Of a stretch of 64,000 nucleotides of DNA, positions 1 to 12,166 are shown one piece after another. Position 1 is the first letter of the stretch. Each line of letters begins with the position of its first letter. The translations under genes and the position numbers were made by a program. A model generated the notes under the pieces. It saw only the letters and a list, made by a program, of their open reading frames with translations. It was not told where the DNA came from and ran no database searches. The DNA lies in NCBI GenBank assembly GCA_023014485.1, contig JAJOZX010005791.1:216001-280000 (forward strand), in the 5' to 3' direction. The DNA is from Bathynomus jamesi (taxonomy: Eukaryota; Arthropoda; Malacostraca; Isopoda; Cirolanidae).

Positions 1-825
1 GAAGTCCTGAGGAACGAGTTAGAACGTGAGAGGGAGGCCAGGGTGAGGCTTGAAGAAAGCGTGATGCTCCTGACGGCAAATTTAAAATCCCTTGAGACTC
101 CAGTTACGACCCCTCCTGCCTCAGTTTCTACTAATAATATAAATAGTACTAATAGCCCTCTCTCTTCCCCTAGTTCCCAACCCTTCGTTCGAGTGCGAAA
201 TGGAGCCCCATTGAGAAAAGCAAAGACTTGTCTACCAGTAATAACAAGCAATAAGTTTTCTGTTTTAGGTTTCGAAGATGCTGATGAACCGGAAATACGA
301 CTCGTTGGCGATTCCATTGTTCGAGGGCAGCTCGAGGAATTCTGCGGGAGAAACCCTCGTCGTAGGCGCCGTTACTGCTACCCTGGTGCAAGGGTGGAGG
401 ATATAACTAATAGTGTTGACCATTTTACAGACGGTACCGCCGAGGACACAACGTATGTTATTCATGTCGGTACTAATAACGTTTTAAATTCTAGATCGGA
501 AGAACTGCTGACTAAGTACAGGGATTTATTAGAACGACTAAAGGAGAAAACTAATAAGATTGTTTTAACAGGTATACTTCCTCGAATTATCCAACGTAAC
601 GATTTCTACAGCAAGGCGACCTATATTAACAATAACCTAAAGTCTCTCTGCCAACAGGAAGGAGTGCATTTTGCAAATTTTTGGAACAGTTTCTACGGCA
701 GGAGGGACTTGTTCCTCGAAGATGGACTTCATCTTAATGACGTTGGAGCTGCGCGTTTAGGAAGACTATTTCATAATACTGTCTCTTCTTTTCAGGCTGC
801 CGTAACTCGAACGGTCCCAGCGTAA
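1..825 (+). CDS. LINE ORF1 protein, coiled coil plus SGNH esterase (5' partial)
   Basis: The reading frame is open from the window edge; the true start lies upstream, as copy 2 shows. Numbering from the GTG at position 43, residues 1-20 end a coiled coil and a Ser/Thr/Pro-rich linker follows. The esterase has its block I at GDSIVRG (Ser near residue 91), block III at HVGTNN (about 141-146) and block V at DGLHLND (about 226-232). Esterase-type ORF1 proteins are known from CR1-clade LINEs, where they are thought to act in RNP formation or membrane/lipid interaction. Unlike copy 2, this copy keeps the glycine of the GTNN block. The frame runs to its stop without a break. Confidence 0.85.
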   Translation, partial: EVLRNELEREREARVRLEESVMLLTANLKSLETPVTTPPASVSTNNINSTNSPLSSPSSQPFVRVRNGAPLRKAKTCLPVITSNKFSVLGFEDADEPEIRLVGDSIVRGQLEEFCGRNPRRRRRYCYPGARVEDITNSVDHFTDGTAEDTTYVIHVGTNNVLNSRSEELLTKYRDLLERLKEKTNKIVLTGILPRIIQRNDFYSKATYINNNLKSLCQQEGVHFANFWNSFYGRRDLFLEDGLHLNDVGAARLGRLFHNTVSSFQAAVTRTVPA

Positions 826-875
826 ATTCCACAAATTTCCCCTGCGCTCCCGAAGGTGTCGCAATTACAAACAAT

Positions 876-3642
876 TTGAAGGTTCTAACTTTAAATGCTC
901 GTAGCCTACGAAATAAAATAAATGAATTTTTTTCTTTAATTGCTTGTAAAGACTATGATTTAATTGCGATAAATGAATCGTGGCTTAGCACTGAAACACG
1001 TGACTTTGTAGGGGAGTATCAAATTAAAGGTTATAGACTTTTTGTTAAAAACAGAACAGGTAGGCGAGGAGGCGGTGTTATGTTGTATATCAAAGATAAT
1101 ACTGCGAACGTTATAGAAGTAAAGCACTCAATTCCAGAAGCGATAGATTCGACTATAGCAGAACTTAAATTAAACGATTTCAAACTTCTTGTTGCGGTTA
1201 TATATAGGCTCCCTAATCAAATAGCTGATACGGACGAAGCGTTATATCGTGAACTAAAGAGAATAATCGGTAGTGAGCAGGCTTTAGTTATGGGTGACTT
1301 TAATTGCGCCAACGTGAATTACGATATAATGCAGGGAGACGCGGAAGGTATCGTTTAGTTAATTTCTCGAGGATAGCTTTCTTATTCAAAAGGTTGGGGA
1401 ACCTATGAGGTTGGACAGTATTTTAGATTTAGTAATAACTATGGATGATAGGCTAATTACTGATCTTCAAGTAATAGAACCGTTAAGCAATAGCGATCAC
1501 AATATGGTAGATTTTGTCCTCTCAGTAAGTCACTCGAAACCAACTAACTCGACTAAAATTCTTAACTTCCAGCGCAGACTTTTGTAAATTTCGAAATAAA
1601 TTGTCACACGTCAATTGGGAAAACGTGATGGGGAACTCCAACGCAAAACTAATGTGGGAATCGTTCGAAACAGTATTTAGGACTATAAATGAGGAATGTG
1701 TACCGTACAAAATTAAGCGTGCGAAAGTAAACAACAAGCCCTTGTGGTTTACTTCTAGAGTAGGAGACATTATAAAGAGTAGAGATAGGGCTTATAGGCA
1801 ACATAAGTGCGATAAAGACAATTTGTTGTTACGAAACAATTACATATCTCTAAGGCGTGAAGCGAAAAGTGTAATAAAAAAGTTCAAGCGCGAATTTGAA
1901 ATCTCCATAGCTCGTGACGGTAAAGAAAACCCCCAAGCGATTCTTTCAATACGTCAACAATAGAAATCCAGTAAAAAGTGTCTTGGGGTCGTTGAAAAAT
2001 GTAAACGGAGATCTAGTTTCTGAAAACAAGGAAATGGCTACCTTGCTAAACGAATTTTTTACGTCAGTTTTTACTATAGAAGATGTAACGAATATCCCTA
2101 CGGTCATAGACATAATACCTTTTGATAATGGTAATATTTTGGATAATATCATGGTTAGTGAAGGAGAAGTAATGCGCTATATTGATAAAATGAAAACGCG
2201 TAAATCACCGGTTCCGGATTCCATATATCCTATACAACTAAAAGATTAAAAGATAGCATTGTTGTGCCGTTAACAAAGATTTTTAATGCGTCTATTTCTG
2301 AGGGGTGCGTACCAGATAGTTTCAAGTTAGCAAACGTAACACCTACCTTTAAGAAAGGCGATAAAGGTGCGGCGGGAAATTATAGGCCAATCAGTTTAAC
2401 GTCTGTTGTAGGTAAGCTACTGGAATCAATAATTAGGGATCGTATAGTCGAACACTTAGAAGTGCATAAACTAGTTAGAAATACGCAGCACGGTTTTAGG
2501 CGAAACAAATCTTGCTTAACTAATCTTTTAGAATTTTTACAAAGCGTGGTTAACGTTTACGCTAGACATCGGGCGGTTGATGTAGTGTATTTAGATTTTC
2601 AAAAAGCGTTTGACACCGTGCCGCACAAAAGACTCATTGAAAAAACTAAGGCTCATGGAATCAGGGGTGTAGTAATAAATTGGATAGAAGAGTGGTTGCG
2701 AGGTAGGAAACAGAGGGTGGTCGTTGATGGAGCGGAGTCGTGTTGGGCTAATGTAGTGAGTGGCGTTCCTCCGGGTTCTGTATTGGGCCCCTTGCTTTTT
2801 CTTATATATATTAACGATTTAGATGTCGGCCTAGTAAGTACAGTTTCAAAGTTTGCGGATGACACGAAGCTGGGTGGTAGGGCGATTAATGACGAAGATA
2901 TAGGTAAAATTCAGGAAGATCTGAATAAAATCGTAGATTGGTCAGTCACATGGCAAATGAGATTTAACGTTGATAAGTGCAAAATTTTGCATATAGGTTC
3001 GCGTAACGGTAATTTTGCGTATAGTATGTCAGGGAAAGATTTAACAAGCGTAGAGCAGGAAAAAGATTTAGGAGTTATAGTCACTGGTGATTTAAAAGTA
3101 GCGAAACAAAGTACAGCAGCGGTCAATAAGGCGAACAAAGTGTTAGGTTTTATAGCTCGAAATTTTGAGTACAAATCGCGCGATATTATAGTTCCTCTTT
3201 ATAAATCATTAGTTAGACCCCATTTGGAGTACGCGGTGCAATTTTGGAATCAGACAAACTCGAAAGAGTTCAAAGACGAGCAGCTAAGATGATTCCGTCG
3301 CTTAGGTCAAAGTCGTACGAGGATAGGCTTAAGGAGTTAAAATTGACAACACTCGAGACTAGGAGGTTAAGGGGTGATCTAATCCAGGTTTTCAAAATTA
3401 TGAATGGGTTCGATAACGTAGACAGAGATAGCTTTTTCGAAATATCTCAATATAATAGGACTAGAAATAACGGGTGTAAGTTGACAAGTAGAAGGTTCGA
3501 GACAGCAGTTGCCAAAAACTTTTTTACGCATAGAATAGTAAATAGCTGGAATAGTTTGCCGGTAGAAATAATTAGTAGCACGTCTATAAACATGTTTAAA
3601 AATCGATTAGACGCATATGATGATAGATTGGGTATAGTTTAA
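876..3642 (+). pseudogene. LINE ORF2: endonuclease and reverse transcriptase, frameshifted
   Basis: The product would nick target DNA and copy the LINE RNA into it. The fragments 876-1358, 1405-1587, 1601-1963, 1914-2249, 2264-3292 and 3244-3642 follow one another in order but in different frames. The AP-type endonuclease shows NARSLRNK, NESWL, GDFN (near 1300) and SDHN (near 1495). The reverse transcriptase shows YRPISLTSV, DFQKAFDTV, PPGSVLGPLLF and the catalytic FADD (near 2855). At least five small indels separate the pieces. Several fall in short homopolymers, so some could be assembly error. Confidence 0.85.
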
Positions 3643-3660
3643 AATAGTAAAATTAAGGCT

Positions 3661-4287
3661 TTGCGGTGATAGATCCCACAGCTCAACACAAGTCTTGTGG
3701 GATATAGGGAGGCAGCGTCTTGGGTTAGGGGATACTCTCTGTCCTTACACACCCCATTTAAAGAGATTCCTCTGCCGAGCGGTGCCCCCCATAGTACTGT
3801 GAGGTATTGAAAAACTCATGATCTTCACTTGCCCCACAAACACCTTTAAATGGGAGACCCAAAATGGGTGCACACACATTTCTACATTACTGTACAGTCT
3901 TTACAGCCACACCTACACTTTTCCTCCTAAGTATATATTGTAATGTATATGGTTGTAAATTTTGACTTGGTCCACAATCGATATGGACCGTGACTTATTT
4001 TTCGTTGGCAAGGTACTAGTATTGATGGATACCGTAATGAAATTGACTGGATTCTTTGGATCTGATATATTTGCATGTCGGTTATAAATAGATATAGAGT
4101 GTAACATATTTGTGGATAGTAGTCTATTATGACTTGATCCTCTGGATCCAGAGATTCTATCTTATTTTTAAATCGATAATTAATTAGTTTTAAATCGATA
4201 ATTAATTAATTTTAAATTGATAATTTAGTTTTGCAAAATTGGTCGTTGCCAATGTACAGGAAGTTGTTACATAAATTTCTTATGTTC
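3661..4287. other. Non-coding insert in the 3' region of CR1 copy 1
   Basis: In copy 2 the sequence runs straight from AAGGCTTTG into the GGTTCGG tail. Here about 615 bp separate the two. The extra DNA starts with a short inverted repeat around CCCACA...TGTGGG and ends with three or four AT-rich direct repeats of the type TTTTAAATCGATAATTAATT (4166-4230). No reading frame was recognised. A TTG or CTTTG at both joins could be a short target duplication, which is not decisive. Confidence 0.4.
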
Positions 4288-4426
4288 TTGTGGTTCGGAA
4301 CCCACGTAAAATTGTAGGTCCCCTCTGCCACCACGGAGGACATACACAATACACAATTACGAACACAGTTAGGTAGACCAGCCATGGATCCTAGGGTCTT
4401 TGTTGGTCTGAAACATTATAACATTC
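4288..4426 (+). repeat. CR1 3' tail / SINE-like segment
   Basis: Begins GTGGTTCGGAACCCACG, which resembles a tRNA T-arm (box B) sequence, and runs to GGTCTGAAACATTATA. The same block follows CR1 copy 2 at 10362-10490, and its start recurs in the tRNA-like SINE near 44504. It is either a SINE fused to the LINE or a tail shared by both. Confidence 0.5.
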
Positions 4427-5190
4427 AAGGTAATCTCTTATAACTGTAGAGGCCTAAGCTCAGGCAATAACAGCAAACACAAGCGGATCATAATTGATAA
4501 GCTGTTAGAGGATGCCGATATTCTCTGTTTGCAGGAAACATGGCTATGGAAACAGGACTTAAAGGACCCGAATAACCTGTCCAGTAACTTTCATGGGATA
4601 GGGGAGGCCACTAGAGATAAAGATGGTCTCCTTGTAGGCCACCCACCTGGTCGGGTAGCTAATACTAGCTATTCTATGGAGGTTGGGGTATGGGAAATAT
4701 ATTAGTGAATTAAAACTTGGTTTGAATTGGCTAACTGAAATAGAAATTTGTGTAGACAATAAAAAATTTGTAATTCTGCGTATCTATATGCCTTTTCAGG
4801 CAGTCGATAATGATGATTATTACCTCATTAAATTGGGGCAGGTCAGCAGTATTATTGACGAGTTGGATAAGACATGTGTAGCTATTATTGGTGACTTTAA
4901 TGCTAATGTGCTTAATGATAATTCTTTGTTTAGCAACCACTTAAAAGCCTTCTGTGAAGATAACTTAACCCTTTCATCCATGTGTAGTCTTCCTGGTGAT
5001 AGCTTTACTTATGTTAGTGATAGTTGGCACACCACCTCATGGTTGGATCATTGTATTTGCATGTTCATTATACACAGTGATTCACTGGCCTACTTAGTCA
5101 GTGCTCCAGACAACTATCTCTTAATCTTCTATGGACTCTTGTATAATGTTTGTACCTGTTGAGTCTGAAATAAAGTGTTTGTTTGTTAAC
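4427..5190 (+). pseudogene. LINE endonuclease fragment (second LINE family), internally deleted
   Basis: Translation gives an AP-type endonuclease: SYNCRGL, LCLQETWL, then after a frame change near 4680 IGDFNANV (near 4895) and LPGDSFTYVSDSWHTTSWLDHC (near 4990-5055). The family differs from the CR1 copies around it. The RT is missing: the endonuclease runs into a short 3' end with AATAAA near 5170. This is an internally deleted or rearranged relic. Confidence 0.65.
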
Positions 5191-5655
5191 ACACTGCTTC
5201 TAATTGCATTTAAAGTCATAAAGATCCTTTTCAAATGAGTGAAGTACCCCACATACAAAAGTAATAGTTATAGATGACCAAGTAATAGTAATAGATGAAA
5301 ATTAAAGTAATTGTAATGGTCCGTTTCATGATGGGATTAAACCCCTTTTTCTTTGATGTATTCAATCCGACGTGAATGCAACGAGTTTCTTGCGTATATT
5401 GAGGTTCTGAATGTAGTAGGCTAGGTGTAAGCTGAAAACCCTAGATCCTGTCCCAAAGCTGGATCCTATCTACTTTGTAGATAGATGGTGAGGGAAGCTA
5501 TATTTTGGGGCCTCTTTGCGAGTAACCCGGTGCCCACGTTGGGCTTTCCATCATGAAAAAGAAAAAAACTATAGTATTTGTCATTTATCACTACTTATTC
5601 GAACTATAGTGGATGTAATTTCACAGAAGAGTTCCTTGTTCCATGCACGGTCTGT
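5191..5655. other. Non-coding stretch
   Basis: No reading frame with recognisable homology and no tandem repeats. It contains fragments such as GTAATAG repeats near 5255-5310 that look like old low-copy repeats. Nothing else to report. Confidence 0.4.
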
Positions 5656-5977
5656 GTTTAACACACTAATATATATATTTTTTTTTTTTCTGGAGTAAGG
5701 AAGCCAGGTAGTTTTTTTTCTCCATTGGCTAAAGTCCTATAAATATGGCGGTGGTGAAGGCTTCTACAGTCTATGGATTTGGGGAATGTGAAATCTGAGC
5801 CAACAGGAAATGGTCCTCTGCGAACTAGATCTGTCTTGACTTTATTTGACAAGACAGATGGCCAATCAGCTGGATTAATTGGTCGAGCATAATCAGGATG
5901 ATGAACTGTCTCTTGATCAATTGATGTTTCTCCTTCTGGTAACCCAATGGAAGAGGAAGGTGGCTGTGGTTTTGGAA

Positions 5978-5985
<8 letters not shown>
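5656..5985 (-). pseudogene. hAT (ZMYM1-like) TTF-zinc-finger fragment
   Basis: The minus strand encodes SNKVKTDLVRRGPF, GSDFTFP and HRHIYRTLANGEK. This is the N-terminal region before the TTF-type zinc finger in hAT transposases related to ZMYM1. It is an inverted, shorter copy of 10740-11030. Both copies end next to an (AT)n tract. It carries no transposase core and is a relic. Confidence 0.65.

Positions 5986-6028
<43 letters not shown>
5984..6028. repeat. (AT)n microsatellite
   Basis: About 45 bp of pure AT dinucleotide at the edge of the inverted hAT fragment. Confidence 0.95.
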
Positions 6029-6031
<3 letters not shown>

Positions 6032-6670
6032 CAGTCTTTCCTTGTGAACAGACGTGTTTTATCGAGTGTCCAGTGTTACCATTTGAATAAGTGGTTTTCG
6101 TTGAAGTGGCTTTAAAAAAAATAGTGTTTGGTGCACTCTTAACTAAATTACTTCGTGTTACTAATCATTCATAAACGAATATATTTCATTTATTGACTTT
6201 ATTCATTACTATATTATTTGACTAAACCAAGGCTAGTGCACGTGGCTTGCCTTGTTTGTTTCCCGAATCTATTATTAAACGAGATTTCATAAGGTTGAAA
6301 TTCCCTTGGTTTGCCGTTTTTGTTTTTCAAATCTATCAGAAAACGAGGTTTCATAAGGATCATTTTCCCTTCCTTCGAGGGATCAAGTAGAGTGTGATCA
6401 CCCACCGTGGGAAAAAAGGAAAAAAGCCGGTCGAATAGAGGACAGATAAGTTTTATTAATACTTTTTCTTTTACAGATCATTCGTTGGTAGCTTAATTAT
6501 ATATTCACTTACTATAAATTTGTGTTACAAGAACCTGTTTCTGCGTTTCAAGAACATTTTTGCGGGTTTGCCCTGGTGACGGCACAATAAGCACGCGGTA
6601 TACCTACGTTGTAATTTATTAATTTCCAAACGCTCGGTTTTTTTAATTTTTTTTTTAACTAATTAAGAGC

Positions 6671-7516
6671 ATGGCACCCCCGTCAAGTACTTGCAGTCGC
6701 TGTGAAGGGAAATTTGCCGCTTACGCGTTTACAATGGCTAATAATAATGAACAGTTAGTTTGCAGGTGGTGCTCAAGCATGGAAGTCCTGAGGAACGAGT
6801 TAGAACGTGAGAGGGAGGCTAGAGTGAGGCTTGAAGAAAGCGTCATGCTCCTGACCGCAAAATTAGAATCTCTTGAGACTCCAGTTACGACCCCTCCTGC
6901 CTCAGTTTCTACTAACAACATAAATAATATTAATAGCCCTCTCTCTTCCCCTAGTTCCCAACCCTTCGTTCGAGTGCGTAATGGAGCCCCATTGAGAAAT
7001 CCTAAGACTTGTCTACCAGTAATAACAAGCAATAAGTTTTCTGTTTTAGGTTTCGAAGATGCTGATGAACCGGAAATACGACTCGTTGGCGATTCCATTG
7101 TTCGAGGGCAGCTCGAGGAATTCTGCGGGAGAAACCCTCGTCGTAGGCGCCGTTACTGCTACCCTGGTGCAAGGGTGGAGGATATAACTAATAATGTTGA
7201 CCATTTTACAGATGGTACCACCGAGGATACAATGTATGTTATTCATGTCAGTACTAATAACATTTTAAATTCTAGATCGGAAGAACTGCTGGCTAGGTAC
7301 AGGGACTTATTAGAGCGACTAAAGGAAAAAACTAATAAGATTGTTTTAACAGGTATACTTCCTCGAATTATCGAACGTAGCGATTTCTACAGCAAGGCGA
7401 CCTATATCAACAATAACGTAAAGTCTCTGCCAACAGGAAGGAGTGCATTTTGCGAATTTTTGGAACAGTTTCTACGGCAGGAGGGACTTGTTCCTCGGAG
7501 ATGGACATCATCTTAA
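6671..7516 (+). CDS. LINE ORF1 protein: CxxC zinc motif, coiled coil, SGNH esterase
   Basis: Starts at the ATG of GAGCATGGCACCC, the only copy here with its own start. Residues 8-34 hold CSRC...CRWC, a two-pair cysteine motif that probably binds zinc. A charged coiled coil follows (about 38-60), then a Ser/Thr/Pro linker and the esterase with GDSIVRG. The block III glycine is replaced (HVSTNN). The frame shifts near residue 250, before the DGLHLND-type block V, so the catalytic His is lost in this frame. The protein is probably nonfunctional as read. Confidence 0.8.
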   Translation: MAPPSSTCSRCEGKFAAYAFTMANNNEQLVCRWCSSMEVLRNELEREREARVRLEESVMLLTAKLESLETPVTTPPASVSTNNINNINSPLSSPSSQPFVRVRNGAPLRNPKTCLPVITSNKFSVLGFEDADEPEIRLVGDSIVRGQLEEFCGRNPRRRRRYCYPGARVEDITNNVDHFTDGTTEDTMYVIHVSTNNILNSRSEELLARYRDLLERLKEKTNKIVLTGILPRIIERSDFYSKATYINNNVKSLPTGRSAFCEFLEQFLRQEGLVPRRWTSS

Positions 7517-7654
7517 TGACGTTGGAGCTGCGCGTTTAGGAAGACTATTTCATAATACTGTCTCTTCTTTTCAGGCTGCCGTAACTCGAATGGTCGCAGC
7601 GTAAATTCCACAAATTTCCCCTGCGCTCGCGAAGGTGTCGCAATTACAAACAAT

Positions 7655-10330
7655 TTGAAGGTTCTATCCTTAAATGCTCATAGCCTACGAAATAAAATAA
7701 ACGATTTTTTTCTTTAATTGCTTGTAAAGACTGATTTAATTGCGATAAATGAATCGTGGCTTAGCACTGAAACACGTGACTTTGTAGGGGAGTATCAAAT
7801 TAGAGGTTATAGACTTTTTGTTAAAAACAGAATAGGTAGGCGAGGAGGCGGTGTTATGTTGTATATCAAAGAACCGATAGATATATATATCCAGAACCGA
7901 TAGATTCGACTATAGCAGAATTTAAATTGAACGATTTCAAACTTCTTGTTGCGGTTATATATAGGCCCCCTAATCAAACAGCTGATACGGACGAAGCGTT
8001 ATATCGTGAACTAGAGAATAATAGGTAGTGAGCAGGCTTTAGTTATGGGTGACTTTAATTGCGCCAACGTGAATTACGATACAATGCAGGGAGACGCGGA
8101 AGGTAATCGTTTAGTTAATTTTCTCGAGGTTAGCTTTCTTATTCAAAAGGTTGGGGAACCTATGAGGTTGGACAGTATTTTAGATTTAGTAATAACTACG
8201 GATGATAGGCTAATCACTGATCTTCAAATAATAGAACCGTTAAGCAATAGCGATCACAATATGGTAGAGTTTGTCCTCTCAGTAAGTCACTCGAAACCAG
8301 CTAACTCGACTAAAATTCCTAACTTCCAGCACACAGACTTTTGTAAATTTCGAAATAAATTGTCACACGTCAATTGGGAAAACGTAATGGGGATCTCCAA
8401 AGCAAAACTAATGTGGGAATCGTTTGAAACAGTATTTAGGACTATAAATGAGGAATGTGTACCGTACAAAATTAAGCGTGCGAGAGTAAACAACAAGCCC
8501 TTGTGGTTTACTTCTAGAGTAGGAGACATTATAAAGAGTAGAGATAGGGCTTATAGGCTATAAGTGCGATAAAGACAATTTGTGGTTACGAAACAATTAC
8601 ATATCTCTAAGGTGTGAAGCGAAAAGTGTAATAAAAAAGTCCAAGCGCGAATTTGAATCTCCATAGCTCGTGACGGTAAAGAAAACCCCAAGCGATTCTT
8701 TCAATACGTCAACAATAGAAATCCAGTAAAAAGTGTCTTGGGGCCGTTGAAAAATGTTAACGGAGATCTAGTTTCTGAAAACAAGGAAATGGCTACCTTG
8801 CTAAACGAATTTTTTACATCAGTTTTACTATAGAAGATGTAACGAATATCCCTACAGTCATGGACACAATACCTTTTGATAATGGTAATATTTTGGATAA
8901 TATGTGGTTAGTAAAGGGAAGGTAATGCGCTATATTGATAAAATGAAAATGCGTAAATCACCGGGACCAGATTCCATATATCCCATACAACTAAAAGAAT
9001 TAAAAGATAGCATTGTTGTGCTGCTAACAAAGATTTTTAATGCATCTATTTCTGAGGGGTGCGTACCAGATAATTTCAAGTTAGCAACGTAACACCCATC
9101 TTTAAGAAAGGCGATAAAGGTGCGGCGGGAAATTATAGGCAATCAGTTTAACGTCTGTTGTAGGTAAGCTACTGGAATCAATAATTAGGGATCGTATAGT
9201 CGAACACTTAGAATTGCGTAACTTAGAAATACGCAGCGCGGTTTAGGCGAAAACGAATCTTGCTTAACTAATCTTTTAGAATTTTTTCAAAGCGTGATTG
9301 ACGTTTACGATAGTCATTGGGCGGTTGATGTAGTGTATTTAGATTTTCAAGAAGCGTTTGACACCGTACCGCACAAAAGACTCTGAAAAAACTAAGGTTC
9401 ATGGAATCAGGGGTGTAGTAATAAATTGGATAGAAGAGTGGTTGCGAGGTAGGAAACAGAGGGTGGTCGTTGATGGAGCGGAGTCGTGTTGGGCTAATGT
9501 AGCTTATATATATTAACGATTAGATCAGCCCAGTCAGTACAGTTTTAACGTTTGCGGATGACACGAAGCTGGGTGGTAGGGCGATTAATGACGAAGATAG
9601 AGGTAAAATTCAGGAAGATCTGAATAAAATAGTTGATTGGTCAGTCACATGGCAAATGAGATTTAACATCGATGTGCAAAATTTTACATATAGGTTCGCG
9701 TAACGTAATTTTGCGTATAATATGTCAGGACGGAGTTAACAAGCGTAGAGCAGGAAAAAGATTTAGGAGTTATAGTCACTGGTGATTTAAAAGTAGCGAA
9801 ACAAAGTACAGCAGCGGTCAATAAAGCGAACAAAGCGTTAGGTTTATAGCTCGGAATTTTGAGTACAAATCGCGCGATATTATAGTTCCTCTTATAAATC
9901 ATTAGTTAGACCCCATTTGGAGTACTGGATCCAATTTGGAATCCGCATATGCGAAAAGATATAGACAAACTCGAAAGAGTTCAAAGACGAATAACTAAGA
10001 TGATTCCGTCGCTTAGGTCAAAGTCGTACGAGGATAGGCTTAAGGAGTTAAAATTGACTACATTTGAGAGTAGGAGGCTAAGGGGTGATCTAATCCAGGT
10101 TTTCAAAATTATGAATGGGTTCGATAACGTGGACAGAGATAGCTTTTTCAAAATATCTCAATATAATAGGACTAGAAATAACGGGTGTAAGTTGACAAGT
10201 AGAAGGTTCGAGACAGCAGTTGCCAAAAACTTTTTTACGCAGCTGGAATAGTTTGCCGGTAGAAGTAATTAGTAGCACGTCTATAAACATGTTTAAAAAT
10301 CGATTAGACGCATATGTTGATAGATTAGGT
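7655..10330 (+). pseudogene. LINE ORF2 copy 2, heavily frameshifted
   Basis: The pieces are endonuclease (7718-7903 and 8045-8563, with NESWLS, GDFNCANVN and SDHNMVEF), the RT start (8904-9092, KSPGPDSIYP) and the thumb/C-terminus (9949-10251). The FADDTKLGG catalytic block is still readable near 9554. Compared with copy 1 there is an internal deletion near 9500 that removes the PPGSVLGP motif, plus many single-base losses. A short duplication near 7870-7900 interrupts the endonuclease. Confidence 0.75.
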
Positions 10331-10361
10331 ATAGTTTAAGGTAGTAAAATCAAGGCTTTGT

Positions 10362-10489
10362 GGTTCGGAACCCACGTAAAATTGTAGGTCCTCTCCGCCA
10401 CCACGGAGGACATGCACAATACACAATACGAACACAGTTAGGTAGACCAGCCATGAGTGGATCCTTGCGTCTTTCTTGGTCTGAAACAT
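10362..10489 (+). repeat. CR1 3' tail / SINE-like segment, second copy
   Basis: The same block as 4288-4426, joined directly to the CR1 copy 2 3' end and running into an (AT)n tract. Confidence 0.5.
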
Positions 10490-10525
<36 letters not shown>

Positions 10526-10538
10526 ATATATATATATC
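10490..10538. repeat. (AT)n microsatellite
   Basis: About 49 bp of AT dinucleotide with one phase break near 10515. Confidence 0.95.
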
Positions 10539-10739
10539 TCGATGACTTCTGCAGATTTGCAAAGTAAATGTATATCTTTTCAGGGGCAATACTGAAGTAT
10601 CTTTAAGGGGCGGCCTCAGCACACCCAGATCAATGTTCTACTAAGAGGAATTCACAACCACCAGTTACCCTCCTCTGCCGAGATACTGCAGGCGAAAGGA
10701 TACAGATATCAGACCCGCCTGGCCCATGTTCTTCCACAA

Positions 10740-11835
10740 CCGATCTACATGCAGGTGAGGGGACGTTCAAACACCACAGCCACCTTCCTCTTCCATTGGG
10801 TTACCAGAAGGAGAAACATCAATTAATCAAGAGACAGCATCATCCTGATTATGCTCGACCAATTAATCCAGCTGATTGGCCATCTGTCTTGTCAAACAAA
10901 GTCAAGAAAGATCTAGTTCGCAGAGGACCACTTCATGTTGGCTCAGATTTCACATTCCCCACATCCATAGACTGTAGAAGCTTTCACCACCACCATATTT
11001 ATAGGACTTTAGCAAATGGAGAAAAAGAAACGTACCTGGCTTGCTTACTCCAGAAAAATGTAATCTACTGCTTTTGCTGTAAATTGTACTCCAAAAAAGA
11101 TTACAAATTAATGACAGGAGTTTCTGACTGGTATAATGTAGGTATAATTCTTAACCATGAAAACACTTCAGCACCTACAAAACATGGCCATATGGAAAGA
11201 TTTAAAATTACGCCTAAGAAAGGGGAAGACCATAGACCAAGCAGAGATGTCACTCTTGGACGCTGAGAGAAGGCGTTGGCGAAGATGTCCTGACACGCTT
11301 AGTGTGCATTATCCAATCCCTAGCAGAAAGAAACCTTGCTCTGAGGGGGTCTACCAACACACTGCACCAGCAAAATAATGGAAACTTTCTAAAAGAAGTT
11401 GAACTTCTCGTTAAATTTGACCCACTGATGAAGCAACACATTGACCACATTGAAAGTGGATCGAACAGTCATTCTACGTAGCTTGGAAATGTGATCCAAA
11501 ATGAGCTCATTGCTTCCATTAGTAATAACATCCTGGATGCAATGGTGACAGAAATTAAGCAGTCCAAATATTACTCAATTATTTTGGATTGTACCCCTGA
11601 CATTAGACACCAAGAGCAGGTGTCTGTTATCATTAGGCCGGTGGTAGTAAAACTAGATACTTCGCCAGAAATCAAAGAACACTTCATGGGATTTCTGATA
11701 GTTTCACAAAGTACAGATCTTGGTCTGTCTGCTCTCATTTTGAGATGAATATTCCCCTTGACGACTGTAAAGGACAGTCTTACGACACGTCTAAATCCAT
11801 GTTGGGAGTCCCCAAGCAGCTTGTAGGACTCCAAA
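10740..11835 (+). pseudogene. hAT transposase (ZMYM1-like) N-terminal half, degenerate
   Basis: Successive frames encode the TTF-type zinc-finger region (PINPADWPSVLS, DLVRRGP, HHIYRTLANGEK, FCCKLYS), then the DUF4371-type segment with HMERF..W.DL...L...KTID, FDPLMKQHI, LGNVIQNELI and SKYYSIILDCTPDIRHQEQ. This matches the N-terminal organisation of ZMYM1-like hAT transposases. Several frameshifts and in-frame stops separate the parts, and the C-terminal dimerisation domain is absent. The middle and end of a related gene are at 27415-29395 on the other strand. Confidence 0.7.
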
Positions 11836-12166
11836 TGATCAACGATCCTATCAGCTATTATACTGTAAGGGTCAAATTTATTATTTGACCTTACGTAGAT
11901 ACTTAATTAAATGCCAAGGTCACCAGCGCCCAAATACTGGATTGGCATCCGGCACTGAGGCGCAAAAATAATTTTTAATAAAATCCAAACAACAAAAAAG
12001 AGGATTATAAAATTGTCAATATGAATTTTGTATTTTATTGACAACAATTCAATTAATAAGCTATATGCAACAATTATTGGTAAATACAAAAAGGATATTT
12101 TCCCGTAACAACTAGGGTTGAACGTATATAAATGCGAAATTAAGTAATGGTACCAGTTAGCTAATA

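Larger units (their letters stand above)
1..3660 (+). mobile_element. CR1-like LINE copy 1 (5' end outside window)
   Basis: A non-LTR retrotransposon copy read on the plus strand. It has an ORF1 with an SGNH-esterase domain, then an ORF2 with endonuclease and reverse transcriptase. The layout, the RT motifs and the short spacer between ORFs fit the CR1-like group. ORF2 is broken by several small indels, so the copy is not functional as read. A second copy of the same family lies at 6440-10340 and is nearly the same in most segments. The family name is inferred from motifs only. Confidence 0.85.
6440..10345 (+). mobile_element. CR1-like LINE copy 2 (5' UTR to 3' end)
   Basis: A nearly full-length copy of the family seen at 1-3660. 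It includes a probable 5' UTR (about 6440-6670), a complete ORF1 start, a decayed ORF2 and the same 3' end. ORF2 is more damaged than in copy 1, with a deletion removing the RT segment around 9500 and many single-base indels. The exact 5' end is not defined. Confidence 0.8.
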
